The notes under the pieces were generated by a model, which saw nothing but the letters and a program-made list of their open reading frames with translations, searched no databases and was not told the origin of the DNA. A stretch of 64,000 nt of DNA, from assembly GCA_963682055.1 (NCBI GenBank), contig OY821748.1:1431001-1495000 (forward strand), given 5' to 3'. Numbering within the stretch: the stretch's first letter is position 1; every line of letters begins with the position of its first letter. The stretch is from Primula veris (lineage: Eukaryota; Streptophyta; Magnoliopsida; Ericales; Primulaceae). Both the position numbers and the translations under genes were made by a program. Below are positions 1 to 11,260 of the stretch, piece by piece.

Positions 1-943
1 TGCATAACTTCATTGTCTTGGACAAGTGAAATGTTATTGTCTAATATTCATCATTTTATGTTAACTATTAATGATATATCAACATTCAGCGTTTAAATTA
101 TATTTTTTCTTCCATAATAACAATGTCAAGGTTCTTCTTCATCCCGATTGTTTGAAAAATTATCCGGGTGGGGTGAACTATTTGGTAATGAATTACGCAC
201 AACATAGAATCACAATACGCAAAAGTCTCGGTTACCAAAATCACGACTCATACACGCCTATGCATAGTGCAACTCGATAGCGCAATCAAGATTATTGTAT
301 GTGAGCGTCAAATTTTTATGGGACCTTTCTTTAATTACTATATTGGTCAGTGTTTAAAAGTCTTATTTTTTTGTGAGAACTCAATGATAGAAATGCATTC
401 TATTTTTCAATTTAATTATAGCCACTCAAATGTGTAACCCATCACATAACGCTTAATCACCGACTATTTATGCTTAAATTTCTCTTGATTAGTTGATTAC
501 CAATCATTCTAAGCTCAATCTACCGTTTAATTTCCGTCTAGATGTGTTTTTATTAAAAGACAATAGTAGTTGTTTCCCTACCCCAATGCAACTTGTCACA
601 AAAATCCTATCGAGCAAATTAGCACTTTATCGAAGAAGCCAATATGTTTATGTTCATGTTACTATCTACACTTTTCTTTTAGTTATTTTTTCATTATTAC
701 ACAAAGCCAATATGTTTACTTTCAAAAAACAAAAAACGACCTATGTACATAACACACTATAAACAATACTCCGGATTATGTTTCTATTTTTTTTTTTTTA
801 CTATAACACGCAATAATGATCTTGAAATTGTAATAATTATACGGAATCGCCGACGTATGTACATAACAATTCGGAACCAAATCCATTAATTTCTCATCAT
901 TTTGGAAACTAGCATGCATGTGGACCAAACAAAATATATATAG
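1..943. other. Intergenic, no gene recognised
   Basis: AT-rich sequence with only short open frames of no recognisable composition. I see no splice-bounded coding segment, tRNA-like fold or clear transposon end here. Confidence 0.5.
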
Positions 944-1654
944 TCCAGGCCGAGGAACAATGATGATTAAATTGACATGATTTTTGTTTAGTGAAACTTC
1001 TTCCTTGTCCTTCACGCATAATACGCACAAATCCTAATATTTAGCCTACAACTTGATATAAATTAAGAATTATTACGAGTCTAAATCTTCTACCGCATAA
1101 TTTACACCCAATTTCGTGCCCCATCGACCCAAAATAGTTGATTAAATTTTTTAAAAAAAATACTGCAATTACAATTAAACACGTATGAATACATTCCAAT
1201 AAAAAAAATTCTTAGAAAAAATTCCAATATATTTTAGTTTGGAATTAATTAAAAACTAGTGTAAATTAAATATAAAATTCCCAAATAAAATATATGTCCA
1301 GGCCGAGGAACAATGATGATTAAATTGACATGATTTTTGTTTAGTGAAACTTCCTCCTTGTCCTTCACGCATAATACGCACAAATCCTAATATTTAGCCT
1401 ACAACTTGATATAAATTAAGAATTACCTCCTTGTTACGATTCCAAATCTTCTACCGCATAATTTACACCCCATTTCGTGTCCCATCGACTCAAAATAGTT
1501 GATTAAATTTTAAAAAAAAAATAGTACAATTATAATTAGACATGTATGAATACATTCCAATAAAAAAAATCATTAGGAAAAATTCCAATATGTTTTAGTT
1601 TCGAATTAATTAAAAACCAGTGTAAATTAAATATAAAATTTCCAAAAAAATATG
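944..1654. repeat. Direct tandem duplication, unit about 353 bp
   Basis: The stretch starting TCCAGGCCGAGGAACAATG at 944 starts again at 1297 and stays similar, with small indels, to about 1654. Part of the unit (the CCATTTCGTG / CTTCTACCGCATAATTT portion) recurs in inverted orientation at about 1763-1806, so a foldback element or local rearrangement is involved. No coding potential is visible. Confidence 0.8.
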
Positions 1655-1885
1655 TAACTCAACAATATGTCCCGATGAAATATGTGTAGAATACATTGTA
1701 ACAGTTTATAAACACAAAAAAAAATAATCAAAAATTTTAAAATTTGAGCAAAAATAGCTATGACACGAAATGGGGTACAAATTATGAAGTAGAAGATTTA
1801 GACTCCCTTGTTACCCTATTAATTAAAATGTGCTTGATTATATATTAATACTAAAGTAAGCAGAAAACTAGACCGTACCATATAT

Positions 1886-2066
1886 TACTACAAAAAAAAT
1901 CCAAATAACGACGGGATTAGTGACGGTATTTTTTGTTACGAGCGTATTAGCGACGGTTTTTGTGACGGCTTTGTGACAGTTTAGTCCATTTGTGACAACT
2001 TTTTAAATTAGCGACAGGTTTGTGACAGCTTTTGACTCTTATTAAATCAAACATTATTTTGTAGTG
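1886..2066 (+). mobile_element. CACTA-like MITE, copy 1
   Basis: About 181 bp. It begins TACTACAAAAA (a mutated CACTACAAAA end) and ends TTTTGTAGTG. The inside is dominated by short GTGACGG/GTGACAG/GCGACGG repeats, like the subterminal repeats of CACTA elements. Homologous copies lie at 22808-23000, 25132-25312 and 25788-25949, all in the same orientation. It has no coding capacity. Confidence 0.7.
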
Positions 2067-2255
2067 ATATACGATAATAATACGGAGTATACGTGTGTAT
2101 ATATATATATAATAAGTAATTAATAATAGTAGTAATAATAATCAAAGTACGAGTCCCTTGTGGGTAGTAAAATTTAATTTTGTGACAAATAGGATAGAGT
2201 TAAATAAATTAATAGTAGCAGCAGTTTTAATCAAACGACTCGGGCTTTTCACTGT

Positions 2256-2401
2256 TCTATAAATACTGTGGGAAAAATTAGGTCATCATTCATCACCAGC
2301 ACAAATAACAATAAAGCAAAAGTTCGTTAATTTGGAGACAACTCGTCACTGCAGGCTAAAGCAACACCTGAATTATATCAATCTACTAATGAATATTTCA
2401 G
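2256..2401 (+). promoter_or_regulatory. Orphan core promoter and first exon (putative)
   Basis: A TATA box (CTATAAATAC near 2257) is followed about 30-40 bp later by a leader-like, purine/CA-rich stretch. This ends at a consensus splice donor (TTTCAG|GTAAGAAA, donor at 2402). An ATG at 2390 gives only four codons before the donor. No downstream coding exon is recognisable, and a hAT MITE sits from 2458. It could be the 5' end of a non-coding transcript, a relic of a lost gene, or chance. Confidence 0.3.
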
Positions 2402-2457
2402 GTAAGAAATTCATGTTATAATTAAGTATTATACTAAATATTTATTGTACTGAATAT

Positions 2458-2765
2458 TAGGGTTGAGTCCGGTCCGATCCGGTTTGGTTTTTGGCAAAAT
2501 CGAAACCAAAACCCAGCATATTTTTCGGTTTCGGTCTTTTTATTTTTTGGACCGAACCGGACCGGTTTTTTTTTTTTTTTCCGGTCTTTTTCGGTTTTTT
2601 TCCGGTTTTTTTCGGGTTTTTTCGGTTTTGGTTTTTTTCGGTTCGGTTTTACTGAAAACCGAAACCGACCCAAATTTTTTTCGATTTTTCGGTTTTGGTT
2701 TTTTTTGTTTTTTTTCGGTTCGATTATCGGTTCGGTTCGGTTTTTTCGGTTTTTCGTCAAGCCTA
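2458..2765. mobile_element. hAT-type MITE with CCGAAA/TTTCGG arrays, copy A
   Basis: The element begins TAGGGTTGAGTCC and ends CAAGCCTA. It is flanked by a perfect 8-bp direct repeat, CTGAATAT, at 2450-2457 and 2766-2773. That is the target-duplication length of hAT transposases. The inside is a degenerate TTTCGG/GGTTCGG array that can fold on itself. The long open frames across it on both strands (lysine/arginine-rich or phenylalanine-rich) are artefacts of the repeat. Confidence 0.85.
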
Positions 2766-2773
2766 CTGAATAT

Positions 2774-3147
2774 ATCTGAAATAGACTAATGATCACTGGC
2801 CTTATACGGTTTCATATTTCATAATCATACGTTTGAAAGGTTGCGTACAACATATCGATATGATATGAATTTAGTACTTTGATTTTATTTTTCTATTGTA
2901 TTGGTCTTTAATTAACTTAATATATTCACCACTTTATTTCTGGAAAGGGACAAACTAGCTATTCACAGCTATTAAAGTTTGTCCCAAGTAAACAATGTTA
3001 ATTTAATTAAAGTTTAGAAGGCTATGTAATTTTAGCATGTGCTAGAAAAATATTCAATATTAATAGAAACTACTGTTTCATCTGATGAAACAAACAAAGA
3101 TGGATCATATTGTTCCTCTGCCGAAGGCATATTTATTGGACTACTAG
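2774..3147. other. Intergenic, nothing recognised
   Basis: AT-rich sequence between two MITEs, with no coding or RNA feature visible. Confidence 0.4.
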
Positions 3148-3431
3148 TAATGGCTGGTTGGAAATCCGAAAAAACCGAACCGAAGCTAAAAAAAAATCGA
3201 AATCGAAACTTTTTCGGGTCGGTTTCGGTCTACAGGACCGAAAAAAACCAAAAAACCAAAAAATACGAAAAATTCCTAAGAAAAACCGAAAGACTGAAAT
3301 CGGACCGAAACAAACCGGTTCGGTTCGGGTCAAAAAATAAAAAAGCCGGAAAAAAGAAAGAAAAAAAACCCTAAAAAATCTGTTTGATTTCAGTTTCGAT
3401 TTTACCAAATAACGAACCGAAGTCAACCTTA
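3148..3431. mobile_element. hAT-type MITE with CCGAAA arrays, copy B (diverged)
   Basis: It has the same internal composition as the copy at 2458 (AACCGAAA arrays). The ends look like TAATGGCTGG and GTCAACCTTA. The putative 8-bp flanks ACTACTAG and CTCTCTAG share only their last four bases, so the borders are tentative. It lies in opposite orientation to copy A, judged by the strand of CCGAAA. Confidence 0.55.
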
Positions 3432-4356
3432 CTCTCTAGCCCAAGCGCCCAACGCAATGAGCAGAGAAGTTTAAATTGTTCTTTTCTTTATTTGGTCAAA
3501 TATTTGACCCGAGGCCACCTTAGTTGAATCCAAAACTCTGTTTGGTTTACATATTTTTAACTTAATCAGCACCTATCATTGAATTTGAAAACAATCACTT
3601 TAGTATTTTGATATAAGAAATTTATTTATTTATTTTAACAATTAAACATATTTATATATACGGCGATCAAGTAGAAGTTCTAGATTGTAAAAAGGAGTAT
3701 GTAGCTCGCGCTCGGTGATCATGTATAATGGTCAGGGTGCCCAAAGACTAATAATAATGAATAATTGTTAAATTATATAGATCTAAAATTGATTTATTTT
3801 AGTACAGAATTTGTTGCAATTCCATCTATCCTAATCCTACCATCGGTTCTAAAAGACTTGCCTATAACCAATTTATTTACATAAAAACAATGCAATTTGT
3901 TATAGGAGACTACGAGCTAGAAACCATTGCAATGTAAAAAACCAAGGGGACCCAATTGACTAAATTTATCCATGAAAATAATAAACGTTAGAATAGTCCC
4001 CAAAAAAATGTTTATTATCATTTTATACATTCGTTTCTTCATTTTCTTTTCTTTTGTATCTGAGTTTCTTAAAATTTTGTTTTTTATCTTGGCTTCTTCA
4101 TTTTTTGCCTTTTTGTACTTTGATTTCTTATTTTTTACCTTGGTTTATATTTATATTTTATTTTTTGATCAATTTTCAATCGCCGAAACTTGGACACGCG
4201 GTTTTTATGCTGTGGGTTTTTTGAAAGTTTGAAAAAAAAAGTCAAAATTGGTCAAAATTGACAAAAAATCAGAAAGTGAGGTATAAAAGAGGAAAAAAAT
4301 GAAGAAAACAATGTATCTATTAAACCCGTCAAAAAAGGAAAAAAATACTTCCAGTG
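3432..4356. other. Intergenic, no gene recognised
   Basis: AT-rich sequence. The 86-residue frame at 3972-4232 is almost all F/L/I/Y from poly-T-rich sequence, and I do not regard it as a gene. Confidence 0.4.
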
Positions 4357-4600
4357 TACTACTTCTTTCGTTATCATTTAATTGTGTACTACGAAACTAC
4401 GTGCAATTTTGACCGGCCAAGAACTTGTATCAAAATTGTCGAAATGAAAATTTTCAAAAGTTGATCATATAGTTCAAATGTTAAATTTTATTATTAGATT
4501 TAAAAAAAATTAATTTTGACAATTTTGATACAAGTTATAAGCCGGTCAAAATTGCACGTAGTTTTGTAGTGGACAATTAAATGGGAACGAAGGAAGTATA
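4357..4600. mobile_element. Stowaway-like foldback MITE, copy 1
   Basis: About 240 bp. The two halves are inverted copies of each other: ACTACGAAACTACGTGCAAT near the left end and its complement near the right. It ends GGAACGAAGGAAGTA with TA at the borders. Better preserved relatives carry the CTCCCTCCGTTCC terminus typical of Stowaway-like elements. Related copies are at 22487, 27510, 44372, 53904 and 61824. Confidence 0.7.
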
Positions 4601-4608
4601 TTATCGGT

Positions 4609-4866
4609 GAACAAACTATTAAATTTCGTTAAATTAAGGGACTAACAATATAAATCGACGAAATTGCAGTCACTGTATCTCATATTTGAGGATCTATTTT
4701 TTTTTACATATGTTGATAGAAATGCATTCACAATTGCGGTACCAAACCACTCAATTTCGTTCAATTAAGAGACTGACAAAATAAATCGACGAAATTGCAG
4801 TCAATATATCTCACATTTGAGTATCTATTTTTGACGTATGTTGATAGAAATGCATTCAACATGTGA
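4609..4866. repeat. Tandem duplication, unit about 130 bp
   Basis: Two adjacent copies share AAATCGACGAAATTGCAGTC, then ATCTCA-ATTTGAG-ATCTATTTTT and GTTGATAGAAATGCATTCA. They start near 4609 and 4741. The phrase AGAAATGCATTC also occurs near 391, so this may be a piece of a dispersed repeat. It lies just upstream of the kinase promoter region. Confidence 0.7.
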
Positions 4867-5084
4867 GTGCAATTTCATCATTTTATTTAGCTGTAGTTGC
4901 TCAACTTTAACAAATTTGATAGTTTAGTAACTCAATTGATAAAATTAGTATTACGTTTCTTAAACAACGATGGTCTATTATATTAAATTAAAAGAGGTAC
5001 TTTAGTGTAATAAAAAGTACAGAACAAAGATATAGATTTGTAAGACAAGTACGGGCAGGGACGAAAGTACTTTTATTTTATGGC

Positions 5085-6319
5085 GGCCAATTTTTCTCCC
5101 TCTCTATTTATCTCTCATATATAATATAAAATACACATAAATATATATATTTCTCTCTCTATAAAAAAAAAAACCCCCTTTTGTCTCTGGATCGTACAAC
5201 TGGTAGATTGGTAATCTTCATAAACTCACTCTCTTTATTCCCATTCTTATTATTATTATTATCAAATTTACGTTTATTTTTTCTCTTGGGCCAAACATCC
5301 CTCCTCACCGTTTCTCTTTCCTATCCATCTCTCTCTACAATTCCTTTTTGGGTTTTTCTCGGCTTTCGATTTCTTTATCTGGGTACCTTCCAGTTTTTTA
5401 TGTAAGGTCATTTTTTGCATTTTTTTTTTAATTATTTATTTACCTTTTTTGTTGATTAGCTTGTTGGTGGGTGTAGTTTCCTTGGGTTTGATTTTCAAAT
5501 TTGTTTGAGTTTTGTTTGGTGTTATAATTGTTAAGATGGTTTTTGTTTTTTGAAGGAAAATTGTTAAAGATGGTTGGTGATAGGTTTTAGGGATTATAAA
5601 ACTAATGTCGTTTTTTTTTTTGTTTTTTTTTTATGAATAGCTTGTTGGTGGGGGTAGCTTTTATAATTTCAAATATATTGAATTTTTTATGGTATTATTA
5701 GTGTAAGGATGGTTGGTGATAGGAAATTTAGGAATATTCAAATTATGTTTTTGTTTTCAGATTTTGTTATTGGTAAATGATTTATAGGCTTGGTAGGTAA
5801 GTTATTTGCTCAGGTTGCTAATAAGTAAATGAGCTGATAATCGGATATCTGTTTTTTAGGATCTGAATAGTTTGGTTGTTTCGGTATTTTTAACATTTTG
5901 TTATTTCCTTATTGGTGATTGACTTTGGCTATTGTTTATATATTAGGTACTTTTTTTTGAATGGTAGTTATTGGTTTATTTGGTCAGAAGAGGAGAATAT
6001 TTGGCGTGTTTTTGCATATTTTGTAAATGAGTTGATTTTTTTTCTTTCTATAGTTTATTTGTCAAGGCACTTTTTTTTAGTAGTGCCCCACATAAATTTC
6101 TATAAGGGCCGGTTTCATGCTCTGTTTGGTTCAAGTTCAACCATTTGACTTAAAGAGGTGATTCATATTCATTGAACATGACAATTATGATGGAATATTT
6201 TTAGTATCTAATCGGACTATTTCAAATTCCGCATGTGTTTCTTGTGCCTTTTAATGATTTAGTATTTTTCATCTGTTTTAAGTTTCTATTGTCTTTGTTT
6301 ATTGAGTTGTTTTCTTATA
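5085..6319 (+). promoter_or_regulatory. Promoter, 5' leader and leader intron of the Raf-like kinase
   Basis: TATA-like ATATATAATATAAAATACA sequence (about 5119-5140) precedes CT-rich leader sequence (TCTCTCTCT near 5151 and onward). A donor-like TTTTATG|TAAGG or TTAT|GTAAGG lies at about 5402. A plausible acceptor (TTTATTGAG, to 6306) lies just before the start codon at 6320. This implies a leader intron of about 0.9 kb. The exact transcription start and splice sites are inferred, not proven. Confidence 0.45.
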
Positions 6320-9300
6320 ATGGATGCGAAAACAGATAGGAAAATTGGGGAGGTACCTGATATTAAGAAGTTAAATATCAAAGACTCATCGAAATTGAAG
6401 TTGAAGAGAAGCCTTAGCAACGATACCATGTTGGTCAATGATGTTGGGAATGTTAGTAGAAAAGATATGATCTTTAGAGCTGATCAGATTGATCTCAAAA
6501 GCCTCGATGTTCAGCTTGAGAAACATCTCAGCAGAGTTTGGTCTCGTAGTGTTGAGACTCAGAGGCCAAAAGAGGAATGGGAAATTGATTTGGCAAAGTT
6601 AGAAATAAGGTATTTGGTAGCTCGTGGTACCTATGGCACCGTATACCGTGGTACATACGATGGTCAAGATGTTGCCGGTAAATAATTTCCTTAATTCTTT
6701 TTGTATTATATTGTTGTTTGATGGTTAATGCCAATGGATAGAATGTTAAGGTAATTATCTCACGAAAAGGTAAAGTTTTCTTTTTTAGATGTTATCTGTA
6801 GATACCAATTAATATAACTCATTTTGGGGAATGAATCGAGACTTTACTATATATTGTCTTTTAAACCGGTATGGAATCTAAGAAATTATATTGCCTTTCT
6901 ACCCTCTCTGAATCTATTTATTTTTGCTATGTGCGTGTTGCCTCCATTAGTTGTAGTTTTTCTTTTATTATTTTGTTTGTTGATTAGTACTTTAGATCAC
7001 ATCACTGTTTTTGACTTATGGGGAAAGTATCATTTACTATAGTATAGATTTGGGAAAAGAAGGTTGTTGAAATATGCGTATAACATAATCTTTCTATGAG
7101 CTAGACCATTCCTTTTGCCATGTCAAGCTGAGTTGTTTATAGATACTGAAAAATTACAGTTGTCATTTATAATATTAATGTTAACTTTTAACTAAGTTAG
7201 TGACCAGATTCCGGTACTTCTTTTTGTTTCAAGACAAGTTAAATGAGTCATATCTATTTGGAGTAATAGCAATCTTTAATTGTTTTGGCCTTGGTACTCC
7301 TTTCTAAGGTTGTAGTTAAACGGTGAAGTGAAGAATGAAACCCCATAATCAATGCTCAAAACCAACGATCATACGATGTCCACTTTTCCATTGCGTAAAA
7401 TAATGAAGCTATTAAATTTTATGATTTGAGATTGCATAGTAATTTTGAGATTCAATACTTGTCAACTTGAATTATATAGCTATTTTATTTGGGATACAAA
7501 AGCTGCAACGCTTGTTTATTTCTTCTTTTGAATTTGGTCTTATTTCTCATTAGACCGTTACGTTTTATGTTATGTAGTTAAGGTGTTGGACTGGGGAGAA
7601 GAGGGAATGGCGACGACGGCTGAAACCGCAACCTTGAGAGCTTCGTTCCGACAAGAAGTTGCTGTTTGGCACAAACTTGACAATAAAAACGTCACTAGTG
7701 TATGTAACTTATCGTTAATAACATTATGTTTTTTGTTATTTAATATATTTTGGATTCCTTGAATATTCCGTATTCTTTTATATGGAAGAAAAATAAATAT
7801 GTTAGATTCTCGAGGTAGGATTTGATAGTTTTGTAAATACTATGTACTTTGTATCTTACTTTATCATTACAGAATGGCCCCTTTTGAGGTTCATAGAACT
7901 ATGACTTATGTAGTGAATTTTTTTTCCGGGTTTAAAACTATGAAAGTAAAGTTTGTTTTAATTATAACTAAATTTACTATTTGGATTTCAATACTTCCAT
8001 TTTTGTGTAGCAATAATTGTTTTTTCTGGTACATAATTGCAGTTTGTTGGTGCTTCAATGGGAACTTCAAATTTAAAGATTCCTACAAAAGTTGGGTCAA
8101 TTGACAACAATACTTCTCTTCCAGCGAGGGCGTGTTGTGTAGTTGTTGAGTACCTCACGGGTGGGACGTTGAAGAAATATCTTTACGCAAATAGAAAGAA
8201 AAAGCTCCCCTTCAAAATTGTTATCCAACTTGCTCTAGACCTTTCAAGAGGGTCAGCATTTTTACGTTTTTTCATGTCATCACTTATTTGTAAAATCATT
8301 ATCAATAATTTTATTTTAAAATTATATTTTCTTTTGTGCAGTTTGAGCTATCTGCATTCACAGAAAATTGTTCACCGTGACGTAAAAGCTGAGAATATGC
8401 TGTTAGATTCTCAACGAAATCTGAAAATTGCCGATTTTGGCGTTGCTCGTGTTGAAGCCCAAAACCCTCAAGATATGACTGGTGAAACTGGAACACTTGG
8501 ATACATGGCACCAGAGGTTATTTACTTTTTGTATTTAATTTTTGCTCTATTTTATTTTTCGAATTTAATGAAATTAAATTGACAAATATTACAACCATGA
8601 TTTATGTAGGTTCTTGATGGAAAACCATACAACAGAAAATGTGATGTGTACAGTTTTGGTATTTGCTTGTGGGAGATCTACTGTTGCGATTTGCCATACC
8701 TCGATCTTAGTTTTGCGGAGGTTTCATCTGCTGTCGTTAGACAGGTTTGTGTCAAATACATATCAAATACGCCATGTTTGATCATTATTACTTTTCTTGT
8801 TAGATAAAGGAATTAATTGTGAAAAATATATACATAATTATGGTGCCTTATTTGACACTATTAGAACCGTAAGTAACATGATAACTTATCAAAATTAAAT
8901 AACAAAAGATTAGATATAGACAGACACGTAGTTTTTACTTGTGAATATATGACTGCAATTTAATTTTTAAAGTTGCAATCATTCTTATTTATTTAATAAA
9001 ACTTAGAGCAAGCCATATAATTGTAAAAAAAGTTTAAATTTGAGTACGTTCGTGAATATAAATAATGATTATATAATTGGATTATAAATACCAAGAAACA
9101 TGCCTCAGTCCTTAATTGCCTTTTGCAGTGAGCCTTGTTTCTATCGGAATTTCCTAATATGTTAATCTATACACAGAAACTAAAAGTTACAAAGAAAGAA
9201 AAAGATTTACCAACAACTTTTTTCTTGTTATGATGGTGTTGGTTTTGTTGCTTTTGAACCTTCCAAAGTTGCACATATGCATCAAGGTTTTACTGTTTAT

Positions 9301-9536
9301 TTGTCTAACTTTTTATTGTTTTTTTCAAGAATTTGAGGCCTGAGATACCGAGATGTTGTCCTAGTTCCCTATCAAGCATAATGAAGAAATGTTGGGATGC
9401 CAATCCAGAAAAAAGGCCAGATATGAGCGACGTGGTTAGGTTATTGGAAGCTATAGATACAAGCAGGGGAGGGGGAATGATACCCGAGGGACAGAGTGGT
9501 GGCTGTTTTTGTTTTGCTCCGGCTCGTGGCCCTTGA
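6320..9536 (+). CDS. Raf-like MAPKKK, group C7 (MRK1/CBC-type) protein kinase
   Basis: A cytosolic serine/threonine kinase; Arabidopsis C7 members include MRK1 and the stomatal CO2/blue-light kinases CBC1/CBC2. The coding exons I infer are 6320-6677, 7578-7699, 8043-8251, 8342-8516, 8610-8744 and 9330-9536, giving 401 residues, all with GT-AG junctions and in phase. The start is the ATG at 6320; the in-frame TTG upstream is not a start. Domains: a basic/acidic N-terminal region (1-95), glycine loop ARGTYGTVYRG (101-111), VAVK lysine 121, catalytic HRDVKAEN (241-248), DFG at 261-263, GTLGYMAPE activation segment end, and a C-terminal GGCFCFAPARGP tail characteristic of this subgroup. All catalytic residues are intact. 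The 90-bp intron at 8252-8341 has no in-frame stop. RDM1 lies downstream in convergent orientation. Family assignment is firm; the exact orthologue is inferred. Confidence 0.93.
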
Positions 9537-10241
9537 TTTTTTATTCTGTTTCATTTCTCTGTATACTGGTCCGTAATTTTATGTCATGGTATCTGTAGCG
9601 CACATAATTTGTTCTGCTCTTGTGATTGTTGAGAAATAAATTTGATTTGGGAAAGGGTGGAAGTATGTAAACACAATGTTTAGTTTTATGAGGGCTTTTT
9701 ATCTCCGTTATGGTGCTCATTAATCTATTATAGCTGTGGTTACGAGGAATGTATAGCGGAAATGATTTGTTTCTCCAAAGGGAATCTCATAACCCAGATT
9801 TGTATTTTGAATAATTAGAACCGGGATCGTTGAGAGATGTGCTTTCTCTACTTGATTTTTAAAACAAAACTTACATTAGCTAATTTATACTCAATATCAG
9901 ATTGTTTTGGTTGGGCTTTTAAACAAATAAGCTGGATCTTTTGAGGTTGAGAAAGAAAAAGGCTATGGTTAATATACCTCAAAAGAAATTACTTTTTTAG
10001 GCCAAGGTCAGCTACAATTACTTTTCAGCTGCAACATAACAAGGCTTATTTATGCTAGGTGCAAACTGCGGCTAAAAGTAAGCACGCCACACTGAAAATG
10101 GGACATAAAACCAGAATTATATTGGATAAGATACGAATACCGCATGGTGATAGCAACGTTTTCTACATAATTCCAAAGTTAATACTTAATATGGAAATAA
10201 CTCATGTTGATCGGAACATGACTCTAAAAATTGACAAATAT
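9537..10241. other. Convergent 3' regions of the kinase and RDM1; dispersed repeat at 9905-10075
   Basis: This is the 3' flank of two converging genes, presumably holding both UTRs. A stretch at about 9905-10075 (GCTTTTAAACAAATAAGCTGGAT...) resembles one at 52622-52760 (GCTTTTAAGCAAATAAGCTGGAT...), both followed by GAGAAAGAA and a GGCTT-ATT-GCTAGG segment. It is therefore a dispersed repeat of unknown class. Confidence 0.5.
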
Positions 10242-11260
10242 TCACTGATGATCTTCGAACTTGGGGAAAATAGAATCGATGTGCATGTGTGGCATAGGAT
10301 CGGAGAGCCATAGATTCGCCAGGTGGTGATGAGACGCGGTGAGGCGATGCACTTCTTCGATCAACCAAATATTAGCTTCAGCTTTAACAGGATGAATAAT
10401 GCTATCCAACGATGTAAATTCATCTTCACCTCCAATTCTCATTTTGTCCCATTGCTTTACGATAATATTGGTGAGATAATGTAGGGGTTGATTGTATAAC
10501 AGCTTGATGGATTTAGCTAATCCAGTCCATGAGGTGAATGGGATAAAAGAACCACGATGGATAGGGATTGGGACCTCCTTCATGTATTCTTGGTACATTT
10601 GTGCTTTCTGGATCATTAAATCTGCATATACCAAGAAATGAGAGATCATTCACTTGTGAAAGTATGGATTTATTTGGTGCAGCTGTTCAGCATATAAGAT
10701 GGATTTGTTGAGATAAAAGCTAGGGTTATCAAGCTTAAAGCTTCTAGTTTATTTCTCCTGAGCAAGTCTAGTACTTCTAGTTCTAACTTTCAGAGCAAAA
10801 CACTAGAAGTAATATTCAGAAATAGAACACATCATGCATGACAAGGTAACATCCTGGTGTTTCTGATTAGTAACATTTTCAATATGTTGCACCAGAAGTA
10901 ACTCCAGAACGAGCTATATAAAAAAATTAAAATTGCTAGTAATGGATGATAGCAGATGGCATTATCTTTTATACAATAGGGCCCTTCTCATCTCAGCATA
11001 ATGCAGCACAGTAAATTAGCCAGGATAGTTTTTACCGTGTAAAATGCACTGATCATAAATAACATTCGAGGCAAACAAAGTCACACAGAAGAAACTAGAA
11101 ACTGTAGCCATCATTGACAATGAAGTAATTGAGTACCTTTAGGGATAACTTCTCCGGCAGGTCGACAAATGTTCATGTTGTTTCCAACATCATGGGTTTC
11201 TGAGGAAGAGTCGTCTGATAGTATATCAATCTGATCGATGTGTGCTATTGATTGACCCAT
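10242..11260 (-). CDS. RDM1: RDM1, RNA-directed DNA methylation protein
   Basis: Small plant-specific protein. In Arabidopsis it joins DRD1 and DMS3 in the DDR complex, which recruits Pol V, and it binds single-stranded methylated DNA. Two coding exons on the minus strand: 11260-11137 (start MGQSIAHID) and 10621-10242, giving 167 residues, close to the Arabidopsis length of about 163. The exon 2 product is the diagnostic part: [76 protein letters not shown]. Exon 1 encodes an acidic serine-rich leader ([10 protein letters not shown]), as in the family. Junctions are GT-AG (donor after 11137, acceptor before 10621) and in phase. It lies between the kinase and the PPR gene, the same neighbours I recall for At3g22680. 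Identity is strong; the first exon is inferred from phase and composition. Confidence 0.9.

Noticed and set aside
2434..2796. 120-residue Lys/Arg/Asn-rich minus-strand frame and its plus-strand Phe-rich partner
   Set aside because: Both are translations of the CCGAAA array inside a hAT-type MITE; the same happens at 3039-3426 and 36502-37016.
3972..4232. 86-residue hydrophobic frame that looks like a membrane protein
   Set aside because: It is poly-T-rich intergenic DNA translated to F/L/I/Y, without a promoter, conserved motif or homologue that I recognise.
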